A DNA stretch of 64,000 bases from Rathayibacter sp. Leaf185 (lineage in GTDB: Bacteria; Actinomycetota; Actinomycetes; Actinomycetales; Microbacteriaceae), in assembly GCF_001423885.1 (NCBI RefSeq), contig NZ_LMPP01000002.1, positions 842,355-906,354 on the forward strand. The letters run 5' to 3'. A program made the position numbers and the translations under genes. Below, one piece after another: positions 16,000 to 23,714 of this stretch; positions within the stretch are counted from its first letter, which is position 1, and every line of letters begins with the position of its first letter. The notes under the pieces are model-generated. The model made no database searches, was not told the DNA's origin, and saw only the letters and a list, made by a program, of their open reading frames with translations.

Positions 16000-16944
16000 A
16001 TGCCTCCGACGACCGACGCCCCCGCCCGCCCGGCCTACCGGCCGTTCCTCGCCACCGTCGCCCGCGCGACCAGGATCGCGCCGCACTTCATCCGCGTGAC
16101 GCTGACCGGCGACGAGCTCGCCGCAGTCGGCTGCACCGGCCCCGACCAGCGGATCAAGCTCGTCGTCCCGACAGCGACGTCGAGTGCCGAGGACTTCATG
16201 GGCTCCGTCGCCGATCCGGCCGGCCCCGACGGCCTCGCACCCGACTGGTACACCCGCTGGCGCGACCTGCCCGACGAGCAGCGCAACCCGCTCCGGACCT
16301 ACACGATCAGGGCGACGCGCCCCGAGGCGGCCGAGGTCGACGTCGACTTCGTGGCGCACGGCGACACCGGGCCCGCCTCGGCCTGGGTCGAGTCGGCGGC
16401 GCCGGGGGCGCGCGTCGTCATCATCGCGCCCGACTCGCGCTCCGAGATCGCCGGCGGTGGCGTCGAGTGGCATCCCGGGGCGGCGACCACGCTGCTCCTG
16501 GCCGGAGACGAGACAGCCGTCCCCGCCATCAGCGCGATTCTCGAGAGCCTCGCCGAGGATGCGACCGGCGCGGCGTTCCTCGAGGTGCCGACCGCCGAGG
16601 ACCGGCTCGCGCTGCGCCACCCCGCCGGCGTGAGCGTCACCTGGCTGGTCCGATCGTCGGGAGCGGCTCCCGGCGCCGCGCTCGGCTCCTCCGTCCGCAC
16701 GTGGGCGACCCGGTTCCTGACGGCGCACCACCGCGGCGTCGAGGTCTCCGATGTCGACGTCGACAGCGAGATCCTCTGGGAGGTCCCGGAGGAGAGCAAG
16801 GACCCGGGCCTCTACGCGTGGATCGCCGGCGAGGCCGGCGCGATCAAGCTGATCCGCCGCTGCCTCGTGACCGAGCTCGGCCTCGACCGCCGGCGCGTCG
16901 CGTTCATGGGCTACTGGCGCACAGGTCGCTCCGAAGCGAACTGA
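16000..16944 (+). CDS. Siderophore-interacting protein (ferric-siderophore reductase)
   Basis: Cytosolic flavoprotein, 314 residues, that reduces imported ferric siderophores with NAD(P)H to release iron (ViuB/SIP family). The FAD barrel has the RxYTxR motif in NPLRTYTIRATR near 105, and the nucleotide-binding half carries LLLAGDETAVPAIS near 167 and GLYAWIAGEAGAIKLIRR near 270. The complete SIP ending RRRVAFMGYWRTGR is present. The ATG at 16000 lies six bases after GATACT and the iron box covers the promoter, so expression should rise when iron is short. No siderophore importer genes are in the window. Confidence 0.92.
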   Translation: MPPTTDAPARPAYRPFLATVARATRIAPHFIRVTLTGDELAAVGCTGPDQRIKLVVPTATSSAEDFMGSVADPAGPDGLAPDWYTRWRDLPDEQRNPLRTYTIRATRPEAAEVDVDFVAHGDTGPASAWVESAAPGARVVIIAPDSRSEIAGGGVEWHPGAATTLLLAGDETAVPAISAILESLAEDATGAAFLEVPTAEDRLALRHPAGVSVTWLVRSSGAAPGAALGSSVRTWATRFLTAHHRGVEVSDVDVDSEILWEVPEESKDPGLYAWIAGEAGAIKLIRRCLVTELGLDRRRVAFMGYWRTGRSEAN

Positions 16945-16948
16945 GGTC

Positions 16949-17046
16949 GCGGGTCTCCGCACGGCCATCTGCGGCGTTGTCGTCGGTTGCGATACCTCCG
17001 GTATCGCGCCCTCCTCCGCCTTGCAGCTGACCGCGCGGAGACCCGC
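16949..17046. repeat. 98-bp inverted-repeat element, copy 1
   Basis: The unit begins GCGGGTCTCCGC (16949-16960) and ends with its exact complement GCGGAGACCCGC (17035-17046). A second hairpin, GCGATACC-TCC-GGTATCGC, sits at 16989-17007. It has no coding content on either strand that looks real. The following copy is tandem, with a period of 107 bases. It looks like a REP- or MITE-type palindromic element, 3' of the SIP gene. Confidence 0.85.
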
Positions 17047-17055
17047 GATGACGGT

Positions 17056-17153
17056 GCGGGCCTCCGCACGGCCATCTGCGGCGTTGTCGTCGGTTGCGGT
17101 ACCTCCGGTATCACGCCCTCCTCCGCTTTGCAGCTGAGCGCGCGGAGACCCGC
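17056..17153. repeat. 98-bp inverted-repeat element, copy 2
   Basis: Same length and layout as copy 1, with only a few substitutions. The left end is GCGGGCCTCCGC (17056-17067) and the right end GCGGAGACCCGC (17142-17153), so the terminal repeat has one mismatch; the inner hairpin is partly kept. The seven-base tail GATGACG follows both copies, indicating that the duplicated segment is slightly longer than the inverted repeat. Confidence 0.85.
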
Positions 17154-17201
17154 GATGACGGGCACCTCCGAGCAGGGGTGTGAGGAGACCCCGGTGGCGG
17201 G

Positions 17202-18050
17202 TCAGAGGGTGGGCGGGACGCCGACCAAGCGGCTCGAGAGGGTCCAGAGGTCGCGGCCCAGCTGCCGGTCGCGGGCCTGGGCGGCGAGGGCGCCTCCGGG
17301 CGTGAGGCCATCGAAGTAGGTGCCACTCGCGGCGCCGACGTCCGGCTCCGAGATCAGGGTGATCAGCGGAACGGCGCCGGCCTCGGCCGAGATGCCGAAC
17401 GAGCCCGACGACATGCTCGTCGCGAGCTTCATCAGGCGCGAGTCGCCCCCGAAGCCGGTCGAGACGACCCCCGGGTGGAAGGAGTACGCGTCCACCGCGG
17501 TCGGGAGCAGTCGCTCCGCGAGCTCGCGGATGAACAGGATCGTCGCGAGCTTCGACGTGCCGTAGGCGCGCCAACCGCCGAGCCATGGGCCCCTCCTGCG
17601 GTCGAGGTCGTCGAGCCTCAGGTGCCCGAACCGGTTCGCGAGACTCGCCGTCGACACGACGCGCGCGCCCGGACGCTCGCGGCCGGTCTCGATGAGGCGG
17701 GGGAGCAGGAGCCGCGTCAGCAGGAACGGCGCGAGGTGGTTGCTCTGGATCGTGCGCTCGTAGCCGTCTGCGGTCTCGCCGCGCTGCGACACGAGGCCGC
17801 CCGCGTTGTTGGCGAGCACGTCGATGCCGTCGTACCGGGACAGCAGTGCGTCGGCGAGCGAGCGCACGTCGTCGAGCCGGTCGAAGTCGGCGAGGAACGG
17901 CTCACCCCCGACGGCGGACGCGACCGCACGGGTGCGCTCCGCGTTCCGCCCGACGACGGCGACCGCGGCGCCCGCCGAGGCGAGCTCGGCCGCCGCGACC
18001 TTGCCGATGCCGGAGCTCGCTCCGGTGAGCACGACGACGCGCCCCTTCAT
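17202..18050 (-). CDS. Short-chain dehydrogenase/reductase
   Basis: NAD(P)-dependent oxidoreductase of 282 residues, retinol-dehydrogenase-like subgroup, substrate unknown. Motifs: TGASSGIGK near 9-17 (cofactor loop), NNAGG near 85, and the catalytic YGTSK with upstream Ser in VVSTASLANRFG. FHPGVVSTGFGG follows, typical of the subgroup. The ATG at 18050 is one base after the stop of the upstream HExxH gene, so it is translated by coupling; the frame is open upstream but that part overlaps other genes. It is the last gene of a five-gene leftward operon. Confidence 0.88.
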   Translation of the reverse strand: MKGRVVVLTGASSGIGKVAAAELASAGAAVAVVGRNAERTRAVASAVGGEPFLADFDRLDDVRSLADALLSRYDGIDVLANNAGGLVSQRGETADGYERTIQSNHLAPFLLTRLLLPRLIETGRERPGARVVSTASLANRFGHLRLDDLDRRRGPWLGGWRAYGTSKLATILFIRELAERLLPTAVDAYSFHPGVVSTGFGGDSRLMKLATSMSSGSFGISAEAGAVPLITLISEPDVGAASGTYFDGLTPGGALAAQARDRQLGRDLWTLSSRLVGVPPTL

Positions 18051-18051
18051 G

Positions 18052-18453
18052 TCAGCGACCACGGAGGTATCCGCCCTTCTCGAGACCGGCTTCGATCTCG
18101 AATCGATTGCGCAGCGGATCGCGGCCCGCCACGAAGTAGGCGAACGGGAACCACATCCCGAATCGCTTCCACTGCTGCTTGTGCACGGCCTCGTGCTCGA
18201 GGACGCGGTCCGACGCGTTGTCGTCGGTGTAGTAGCTCGTGCCCACGCAGGATCCGCCTCGGCCGAACGACCACGAGGGCATCCCCGTGAAGACGACGAG
18301 TCCGTTCCGGCGCTCGACGCGCCCCGTGCTCCAGAGCGCACCCCAGGCGAGCCCCACCGCGCAGGCGAAGAGGTAGCCGGGTCGCGTGATCGCCGGGTCG
18401 AGGGCGACCCTGGCGACGGCGCGGCGCAGCGGGACCGACTGCAGGAGGCTCAC
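18052..18453 (-). CDS. Small HExxH protein with membrane segment
   Basis: A 133-residue conserved actinobacterial protein, sometimes labelled Fe-S oxidoreductase without visible reason: only one Cys is present. An N-terminal membrane helix (about 25-42, YLFACAVGLAWGALW) is followed by SYYTDDNASDRVLEHEAVHKQQW, where HEAVH is an HExxH zinc-hydrolase-like motif, then FGMWFPFAYFVAG and a C-terminal FEIEAGLEKGGY, where a Glu could be a third ligand. The start ATG overlaps the stop of the upstream disulfide oxidoreductase gene (18450-18453). Mini-metalloprotease or a metal-binding membrane factor are possible; neither is proven. Confidence 0.8.
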   Translation of the reverse strand: MSLLQSVPLRRAVARVALDPAITRPGYLFACAVGLAWGALWSTGRVERRNGLVVFTGMPSWSFGRGGSCVGTSYYTDDNASDRVLEHEAVHKQQWKRFGMWFPFAYFVAGRDPLRNRFEIEAGLEKGGYLRGR

Positions 18454-19928
18454 GCGCTGTCGCGCCCGTAGGTCTCGAGCAGCCGGAGCCAGACCTCGCT
18501 GATCGTCGGGTACGACGGCACCGCGTGCCAGAGCCGCGAGAGCGGCACCTCGCCGACGACCGCGATCGTGGCCGAGTGGACGAGCTCGCCGACCTCCTTG
18601 CCGACGAACGTCACCCCGAGCACCACCGAGCGCTCCTCGTCGACGACCATCCGAGCGGTGCCCGTGTAGCCGACGGCGGTGAGGGAGGCGCCCGCGACCG
18701 AGCCGATCTCGTAGTCGACGACGCGGGTGCGGTAGCCGGCCTTCTCGGCGGCGGCCGCGGTGAGGCCGACGGAGGCGACCTCGGGGTCGGTGAAGACGAC
18801 CTGAGGCACGGCCTCGTGGTCGGCGGTCGCCACGTGGGCACCCCAGGGGGAGTCGTGCACGGTCGCGCCGGTGCTGCGGGCGACGATCACGTCGCCAGCG
18901 GCGCGCGCCTGGTACTTGCCCTGGTGCGTGAGAAGGGCCCGGTGGTTGACGTCGCCGACTCCGTAGAGCCAGGGAGCGCCCGAACCGACGGGCCGGCCAT
19001 CGGCGCCGAGCACGAGCATCGTGTCGTCGACGTCGAGCGAGGACCCGGGCTCCAGTCCCACCGTCTCGAGCCCGATGTCGCGGGTGTGCGGGGCGCGACC
19101 GGTGGCCGCCAGGATCTCGTCGGCCTCGAGACTCTCTCCGCCCTCGAGCGTGACCGCGACGGTGCCGTCGGCGCGGCGCTCGACGGAGGCGGGGGAGGCG
19201 CCGATCCGCAGATCGACGCCGAGCGCGCGGAGGGAGTCGCCGACGAGCTCACCGGCGAACGGCTCGAACGGGGCGAGCAGTCCGCTGCGGGCGAGCAGGG
19301 TCACGGAGGAGCCGAGGCCGGCGTAGGCCGTGGCCATCTCGCAGGCGACGACGCCTCCTCCGACGACGATGAGGCGAGCGGGCACCGACTCGGCGCTGGT
19401 GGCCTCCCGGCTCGTCCACGGAGCCGCGTCGCGCAGGCCCGGGACGTCGGGGACGACGGCGGTGGTGCCGGTCGCGACAGCGACCGCTGCACGCGCGTGC
19501 AGGACCCGGACGGATCCGTCGGGCGCGGTCACGCTGACCTCGCGCTCGCCGCTCAGTCGGCCGTGCCCGCGGACGAGCTCGATGCCCGCCCCGTCGAGCC
19601 ACTGGACCTGCCCGTGGTCGTCCCAGTTGCTCGTGACGGAGTCGCGGTGCGCCAGCAGGGCCGCCACGTCGACGCCGCCGGTCACGGCCTGCGCCGCCCC
19701 CGGGAGGTCGCGAGCGGCCCGGAGCGCCATCGGCGCGCGCAGCAGCGCCTTCGAGGGCATGCAGGCCCAGTAGGAGCACTCGCCGCCGACGAGCTCGCTC
19801 TCGACGACCGCGGCGGTCAGTCCGCCCTGGACGGCCCGGTCGGCGATGTTCTCGCCGACGGGACCGGCTCCGATGACGATCAGGTCGAACTCGTCCGCGG
19901 AGGCGGTGCTGGTGTTCTCGGTGCTCAT
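18450..19928 (-). CDS. Pyridine nucleotide-disulfide oxidoreductase (Lpd/mercuric-reductase-like)
   Basis: Cytosolic FAD enzyme, 492 residues, class I disulfide oxidoreductase family. The FAD loop VIGAGPVGENIADRA (near 19) is followed by the redox disulfide GGECSYWACMPSKALL (Cys pair spaced by four residues), an NAD-binding VVGGGVVACEMATAY near 185, and the dimerisation domain with HSATIAVVGEVPLSRLWHAVPSYPT. In the last part the usual catalytic HxHPT(x)SE becomes HAVPSYPTISE, keeping His. It is not beside any 2-oxoacid dehydrogenase genes, so it is probably not the housekeeping lipoamide dehydrogenase. GGGAGAG precedes ATG 19928. Confidence 0.85.
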   Translation of the reverse strand: MSTENTSTASADEFDLIVIGAGPVGENIADRAVQGGLTAAVVESELVGGECSYWACMPSKALLRAPMALRAARDLPGAAQAVTGGVDVAALLAHRDSVTSNWDDHGQVQWLDGAGIELVRGHGRLSGEREVSVTAPDGSVRVLHARAAVAVATGTTAVVPDVPGLRDAAPWTSREATSAESVPARLIVVGGGVVACEMATAYAGLGSSVTLLARSGLLAPFEPFAGELVGDSLRALGVDLRIGASPASVERRADGTVAVTLEGGESLEADEILAATGRAPHTRDIGLETVGLEPGSSLDVDDTMLVLGADGRPVGSGAPWLYGVGDVNHRALLTHQGKYQARAAGDVIVARSTGATVHDSPWGAHVATADHEAVPQVVFTDPEVASVGLTAAAAEKAGYRTRVVDYEIGSVAGASLTAVGYTGTARMVVDEERSVVLGVTFVGKEVGELVHSATIAVVGEVPLSRLWHAVPSYPTISEVWLRLLETYGRDSA

Positions 19929-19989
19929 GGTCTCTCCCGCTTCGTCGCGGGCGCGTCGAGCGCCCCGCTGGGTGTCTGCCGCTCGCGCA

Positions 19990-20358
19990 TCAGTGCGCGG
20001 GGACGATCTCGGCCCGCCAGCCGTCGTAGCGCCCGCCCTCGCGCTCGACCGCGTCGACGACCTGGCGGAGGAACGCGCTGGTCGCCTCCTCGTCGACGGC
20101 CGCGTGGTGGCTGGCCACCAGCACGTGGCGGAGCCGGAGCCTCGAGATCGCGATCTCGTAGCCGGAGGCGACGAGGGTGCGCGCAGCCCGGCGCGCTCTG
20201 CCGCGGCCGAGGAAGACGGCGAAGTGGTCGACCTCGCGCAGCTCCCAGACCTGGTCGCCGTAGCGGAGGCGGATCTCGAGCTGCTGCGCCGCGCGCTCGC
20301 GCTGGGCGTCGTAGACGGAGCGGTTCTCGGGTGCGCGGATCACGGTCTCGTCGCTCAT
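19990..20358 (-). CDS. RraB-domain protein (RNase E inhibitor family)
   Basis: A 122-residue cytosolic protein ending with EREGGRYDGWRAEIV, the diagnostic end of the RraB fold; the middle has a two-layer alpha/beta pattern (DHFAVFLGRGRARRAARTLVAS). In E. coli RraB binds RNase E and lowers mRNA turnover. Whether actinobacterial members bind RNase E/G is unknown. The start ATG overlaps the enoyl-CoA hydratase stop (20355-20358), so expression is tied to that gene. Confidence 0.78.
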   Translation of the reverse strand: MSDETVIRAPENRSVYDAQRERAAQQLEIRLRYGDQVWELREVDHFAVFLGRGRARRAARTLVASGYEIAISRLRLRHVLVASHHAAVDEEATSAFLRQVVDAVEREGGRYDGWRAEIVPAH

Positions 20359-21146
20359 CGGCCGGTGAACTCCGCGGTCTCGCGGGCGAGGAACGCCTCC
20401 ATGCCGATCCGGGCGTCGTCGGACGACGCGAGGCGCGCGAGCTCGGCGGGCAGGGCGGCCGACGCCGCCGTGTCACCGGAGGAGACGGCGAGACGGGCGT
20501 TCGCCAGTGCCGCCTGCACCGCGAGCGGCGCCTGGGCGGCGATCCGGGCGGCGAGGGCGTGCGCGGCCTCCGCGACGGTGCCGTCGGGCACGACCTCCTG
20601 CACGAGCCCGATGCGGTGCGCCTCGACAGCATCGAAGGTGTCGCCCGTGAGGATCCAGCGCATCGCATCGCCCCAGCCCGCCGCGCGCGGGAAGCGCAGG
20701 GAGGCGCCGCCGAACGGCAGGATGCCGCGGGACACCTCGATCTGGCCGAAGCGGGTCGACTCCGCAGCGACGACCACGTCGCTCGCGAGCGCCAGCTCGA
20801 TGCCGAGCGTGAGACAGATGCCGTGGACGCCGATCACGACGGGCTTCGAGACCGGTCGGGTCCGCAGCCCCCACGGATCGAGACCGCCCTCGAGCACGAA
20901 GTCGAGGCCCCCCGCACCGATGCGCGGGCCGATGTCGGCGAGGTCGAGCCCGGCGGTGAAGTGCTCGCCCGAGGCCAGCACGACGCCCACGCGGAGCTCC
21001 GGGTCGCGGTCCAGGTCGCCGTAGGCGGCGGCGAGAGCGCTCAGCATCGCGATGTCGGCGGCATTGCGCTTCCCGGGGCGGTCGAGCACGATCTCGAGGA
21101 CGTGGCCGCGGCGCTCGGTGCGCACACGAGGCTCAGTCGCAGTCAT
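20355..21146 (-). CDS. Enoyl-CoA hydratase/isomerase family (crotonase) protein
   Basis: Cytosolic crotonase-fold enzyme of 263 residues acting on acyl-CoA substrates. LDRPGKRNAADIAMLSAL and GEHFTAGLDL form the first oxyanion-hole region, and KPVVIGVHGICLTLGIELAL the second; the SRGILPFGGASLRFPRAAGW segment follows. The canonical catalytic Glu of the second region is not obvious (CLTLG where hydratases show xxxGGG), while Glu in GQIEVSRG is kept, so the exact reaction (hydratase or isomerase) is open. ATG 21146 has GGAGG just upstream; the frame is open 17 codons further but lacks a signal. First gene of a leftward operon with rraB-like, disulfide oxidoreductase, HExxH and SDR genes. Confidence 0.85.
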   Translation of the reverse strand: MTATEPRVRTERRGHVLEIVLDRPGKRNAADIAMLSALAAAYGDLDRDPELRVGVVLASGEHFTAGLDLADIGPRIGAGGLDFVLEGGLDPWGLRTRPVSKPVVIGVHGICLTLGIELALASDVVVAAESTRFGQIEVSRGILPFGGASLRFPRAAGWGDAMRWILTGDTFDAVEAHRIGLVQEVVPDGTVAEAAHALAARIAAQAPLAVQAALANARLAVSSGDTAASAALPAELARLASSDDARIGMEAFLARETAEFTGR

Positions 21147-21232
21147 CGTTCCTCCGCTCGGGTCGCGTTCGTCCATCCTGCCGTGCGCCACCGACACGCG
21201 GGCGGCGACGGCCGGGGATTGACGGGGGTCGC

Positions 21233-22066
21233 TCAGGCCCCGCGAGTCAGCGCGCCGACGATCCGGAGGATCGTGGACAGGTCGTCGACCGCCGCGGCGG
21301 GGGAGGCGGGTGCGAACGAGGTGACGGCGGCACCCGCGAGCGGGAAGCGCGCTCGCAGCGCTTCCAGTGAGGCGATCAGACGTGCGGCGGGCACCCCGAA
21401 CGGCACCGGATCGAAGAGCCCCGCGATGTCGGCGGGGTCGAGCACGTCGAGGTCGATGTGCACGTACACGGAGCCCGCGCCGGTGGCCTCGACGGCCGCC
21501 ACGAGCGACTCCGGATCGAGCTCGTCGACCGGGAGATGCCGAGCGCCGCTCTCGAGCAGGCCCTCGAGCTCGCCCGGATCGCTCGAGCGGATGCCGGCGA
21601 GCACGACGCGCTCGGCGGGCACGCGCTCGTCGGCGGCGGCGCTGAGCAGTCCGACGCCGTGCCCGAGGGCTGCCGACAGCACCATGCCCGAGAAGGCGCC
21701 GCTCGGCGAGGACGCGGGGGTGTTCGCATCGGGATGCGCATCGAACCAGACCAGGGCGACGGGCTGTGCGCTCGTGCGGACCGCGTGACCTACCGCCGCG
21801 AAGGAGACGCCGCAGTCGCCTCCGATGGTGACGACGGGGCCGGTGCGGCCGAGGAGCGCCTCGCGCATCCGCTCGGCGGTCGTGGCGACGGAGGCGTAGC
21901 GGCGGATGCCGGTGTCCTGGGCGTCACCCGCCTCGGCGGGCACATCGACGACGATCGTGGCGGAGGAGGGCAGATCGCCGCGGATCGCCTCGGCTCCGTC
22001 GACGAGACGCATGGCCCGCGTCGACGCGGACCCCTGCCACTGCGGGACAACGAGGAAGGACGCCAT
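21233..22066 (-). CDS. Arginase/agmatinase-family (ureohydrolase) protein
   Basis: Predicted binuclear-metal hydrolase of 277 residues. Metal-ligand motifs are visible: WFDAHPDANTP near 120 (DAHxD) and HIDLDVLDPAD near 210 (DxDxxDP). The GGDH motif is GGDCGVSF, so the usual His ligand is Cys, a variant I believe occurs in actinobacterial members. C-terminal residues are poorly conserved. The substrate could be arginine, agmatine, formiminoglutamate or a guanidino compound. The ATG at 22066 lies seven bases after CATAGT (minus strand), fitting a leaderless mRNA. No arginine-pathway neighbours are present. Confidence 0.85.
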   Translation of the reverse strand: MASFLVVPQWQGSASTRAMRLVDGAEAIRGDLPSSATIVVDVPAEAGDAQDTGIRRYASVATTAERMREALLGRTGPVVTIGGDCGVSFAAVGHAVRTSAQPVALVWFDAHPDANTPASSPSGAFSGMVLSAALGHGVGLLSAAADERVPAERVVLAGIRSSDPGELEGLLESGARHLPVDELDPESLVAAVEATGAGSVYVHIDLDVLDPADIAGLFDPVPFGVPAARLIASLEALRARFPLAGAAVTSFAPASPAAAVDDLSTILRIVGALTRGA

Positions 22067-22134
22067 GGGACTCACTATGGCACGCACGATCCGCGCGCCG
22101 CGGTGAGCGGCAGCCCCCGTCCGGCCGTCGCCGC

Positions 22135-22857
22135 TCAGCCGACGGCGTCCAGGTCGACGAGCGTCTCGTCGAGAGCCGAGCGACCCCGGTCGACGGCCTC
22201 GCGCGCCTGCTCGAGCGCCGTCGCGGGGTCGGTGGCGGCGAGTCGCGCCAGGCTGTCGAGGCGGTCGACCGTCTCCTCCGCGAGGATGCGCGGCGCCGCG
22301 GTGACGCGGTCGCCGTGGATCCGGCCGAGGAGTGCTGCGGCGTCGGCGCCGAGTCGGGCGGCGGTCCGGGAGGCCTCGAAGAGCAGGAGCTGGCGCTCGG
22401 CCTGCGCGCGGGGCTCGCGGTAGCCGGTGACGACGGTGTCGAGCACGGCGTCGGCCTCGAGGAGCAGCGTGAGCGCCGCCGCAGGATCGTGCAGCGCGGC
22501 TGCCGCTCTGGCCTCGTCGGCGTCGAGCAGGAGCGCGCTGGCGGCCGCGCCCGCCGTCGCGACATCGGCGGCCGAGGCGAGCTGGGCCGACGTCCGGACG
22601 GTCGAGAGGGTCGCCGCGCGGTCGAGGTCGTCCCTGACCGAGCGCTCGAGCCGGCTGAGCTGGCCCTCGGCACGCGCGAGCAGGGCCGTCAGCCCCTCGA
22701 CGGCGTCGAGCAGATCGGCCGGCCCACCCCTGGCCACCGCGTCCACCGCCTCGCGCAGAGGGCGCACCGTTCGCTCGGAGGAGGTGCCGGCGAGGACGGA
22801 GACGTCGGCTCGGAGGCGCTGCAGCCGCTCCGGGAGGGACGGGGGCGGCGAGGTCAT
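22135..22857 (-). CDS. Hypothetical helical/coiled-coil protein
   Basis: A 240-residue, nearly all-helical protein rich in Ala, Leu, Arg, Asp and Glu with long heptad-like stretches (ERLQRLRADVSVLAG, LLARAEGQLSRLERSVRDDLDRAA, RAQAERQLLLFEASRTAARLG). No signal peptide, membrane segment or catalytic motif is seen. Phage-shock or TPM-associated helical proteins look similar in composition, but I cannot place it. ATG 22857 lies six bases after TACGAT (minus strand, 22864-22869), supporting leaderless expression and the start choice. Confidence 0.65.
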   Translation of the reverse strand: MTSPPPSLPERLQRLRADVSVLAGTSSERTVRPLREAVDAVARGGPADLLDAVEGLTALLARAEGQLSRLERSVRDDLDRAATLSTVRTSAQLASAADVATAGAAASALLLDADEARAAAALHDPAAALTLLLEADAVLDTVVTGYREPRAQAERQLLLFEASRTAARLGADAAALLGRIHGDRVTAAPRILAEETVDRLDSLARLAATDPATALEQAREAVDRGRSALDETLVDLDAVG

Positions 22858-22863
22858 CCCGCG

Positions 22864-22869
22864 ATCGTA
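22864..22869 (-). promoter_or_regulatory. -10 element for the coiled-coil gene (leaderless)
   Basis: TACGAT on the minus strand, with six bases between it and the ATG at 22857. The spacing implies that transcription starts at or next to the start codon. Confidence 0.45.
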
Positions 22870-22938
22870 CGGGCCGCGTGTTACAGACCGTGTCGCCTCG
22901 AGTCGACGGTGCCGGGCGAGCGCCGCAGGATGGGACGC

Positions 22939-23694
22939 ATGCCCAGGACACTCGCCATCGTGGAGGTCGCCCGTGTGCGACCCGGTCGCGACGAGTACCA
23001 CGCCTATGTGCAGATCCTGAACGGCCGTCTGCTCGCCGTCGCCCGCGACCTCGGCTGGGAGGCGGAGCGCTTCGCCGCGGAGGACCTCGGCACCGCGGAG
23101 CTCCTGGCGCGGACGGCCGGCGCGGACGCGATCGTGCTGGCGGGCGGCGAGGACATCGCCCCCGAGCACTACGGTGCCACGCGCGGTTACCCGGGAGAGG
23201 GGCCGCACGCCGAGCGCGCCGATGCCGCTCAGATCGCACTGGTGCACCGCGCGTTCGCCCGGCGCACTCCGCTGCTCGGCATCTGCCGCGGACTCCAGGT
23301 CGTCAACGTCGCCCTCGGCGGCACCCTCGTCCCCGATCTCGGGCCGGACGCCCCGCACGTGAACGCGGCCGCGCCGGCGCACGAGCGGATGCACCGCCAC
23401 GACGTCGCGCTCGCGCCGGCCACCGTCCTCGGCGACCTCTTCGGGGCCGATCTGATCGCCGTCCAGAGCGCACACCACCAGGCCGTCGATGTGCTCGCCC
23501 CCGGTCTGCGGGTGGCCGCCGTGGCGGACGACGGTGTCGTCGAGGCGATCGAGCACCGCTCCGCGCCGATCCTGGGAGTGCAGTGGCACCCGGAGGATCC
23601 CGCCGCGCCGGGCGGTCAGCTCGCCACGCTCCTCGACGGGCTCGCCGAGGCGACGGTGCACGGAGCGTTCGCGCCCGCCGCCCTCGCGGCCTGA
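22939..23694 (+). CDS. Gamma-glutamyl-GABA hydrolase (peptidase C26) family
   Basis: Class I glutamine-amidotransferase-like hydrolase of 251 residues (PuuD type), which cleaves gamma-glutamyl amides such as gamma-glutamyl-GABA. The nucleophile is Cys in LLGICRGLQVVNVALGG, and the His-Glu pair is in ILGVQWHPED. IVLAGGEDIAPEHYG near 56 is the substrate-side signature. I chose ATG 22939, with AGGA at 22927-22930; an ATG at 22930 would overlap that site. It is transcribed opposite to the coiled-coil gene and converges on the aminopeptidase gene. No polyamine genes surround it. Confidence 0.88.
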   Translation: MPRTLAIVEVARVRPGRDEYHAYVQILNGRLLAVARDLGWEAERFAAEDLGTAELLARTAGADAIVLAGGEDIAPEHYGATRGYPGEGPHAERADAAQIALVHRAFARRTPLLGICRGLQVVNVALGGTLVPDLGPDAPHVNAAAPAHERMHRHDVALAPATVLGDLFGADLIAVQSAHHQAVDVLAPGLRVAAVADDGVVEAIEHRSAPILGVQWHPEDPAAPGGQLATLLDGLAEATVHGAFAPAALAA

Positions 23695-23714
23695 GCGCCG
23701 CGGCCCGGACCGGG

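Noticed and set aside
17056..17153. Short open frames on the minus strand within the tandem elements
   Set aside because: Both copies yield similar peptides only because the DNA is repeated; no start signal or codon bias supports a gene.
18525..21788. 1087-codon open frame on the plus strand over the leftward operon
   Set aside because: It crosses four well-supported minus-strand genes and encodes repetitive Gly/Asp/Arg-rich sequence.
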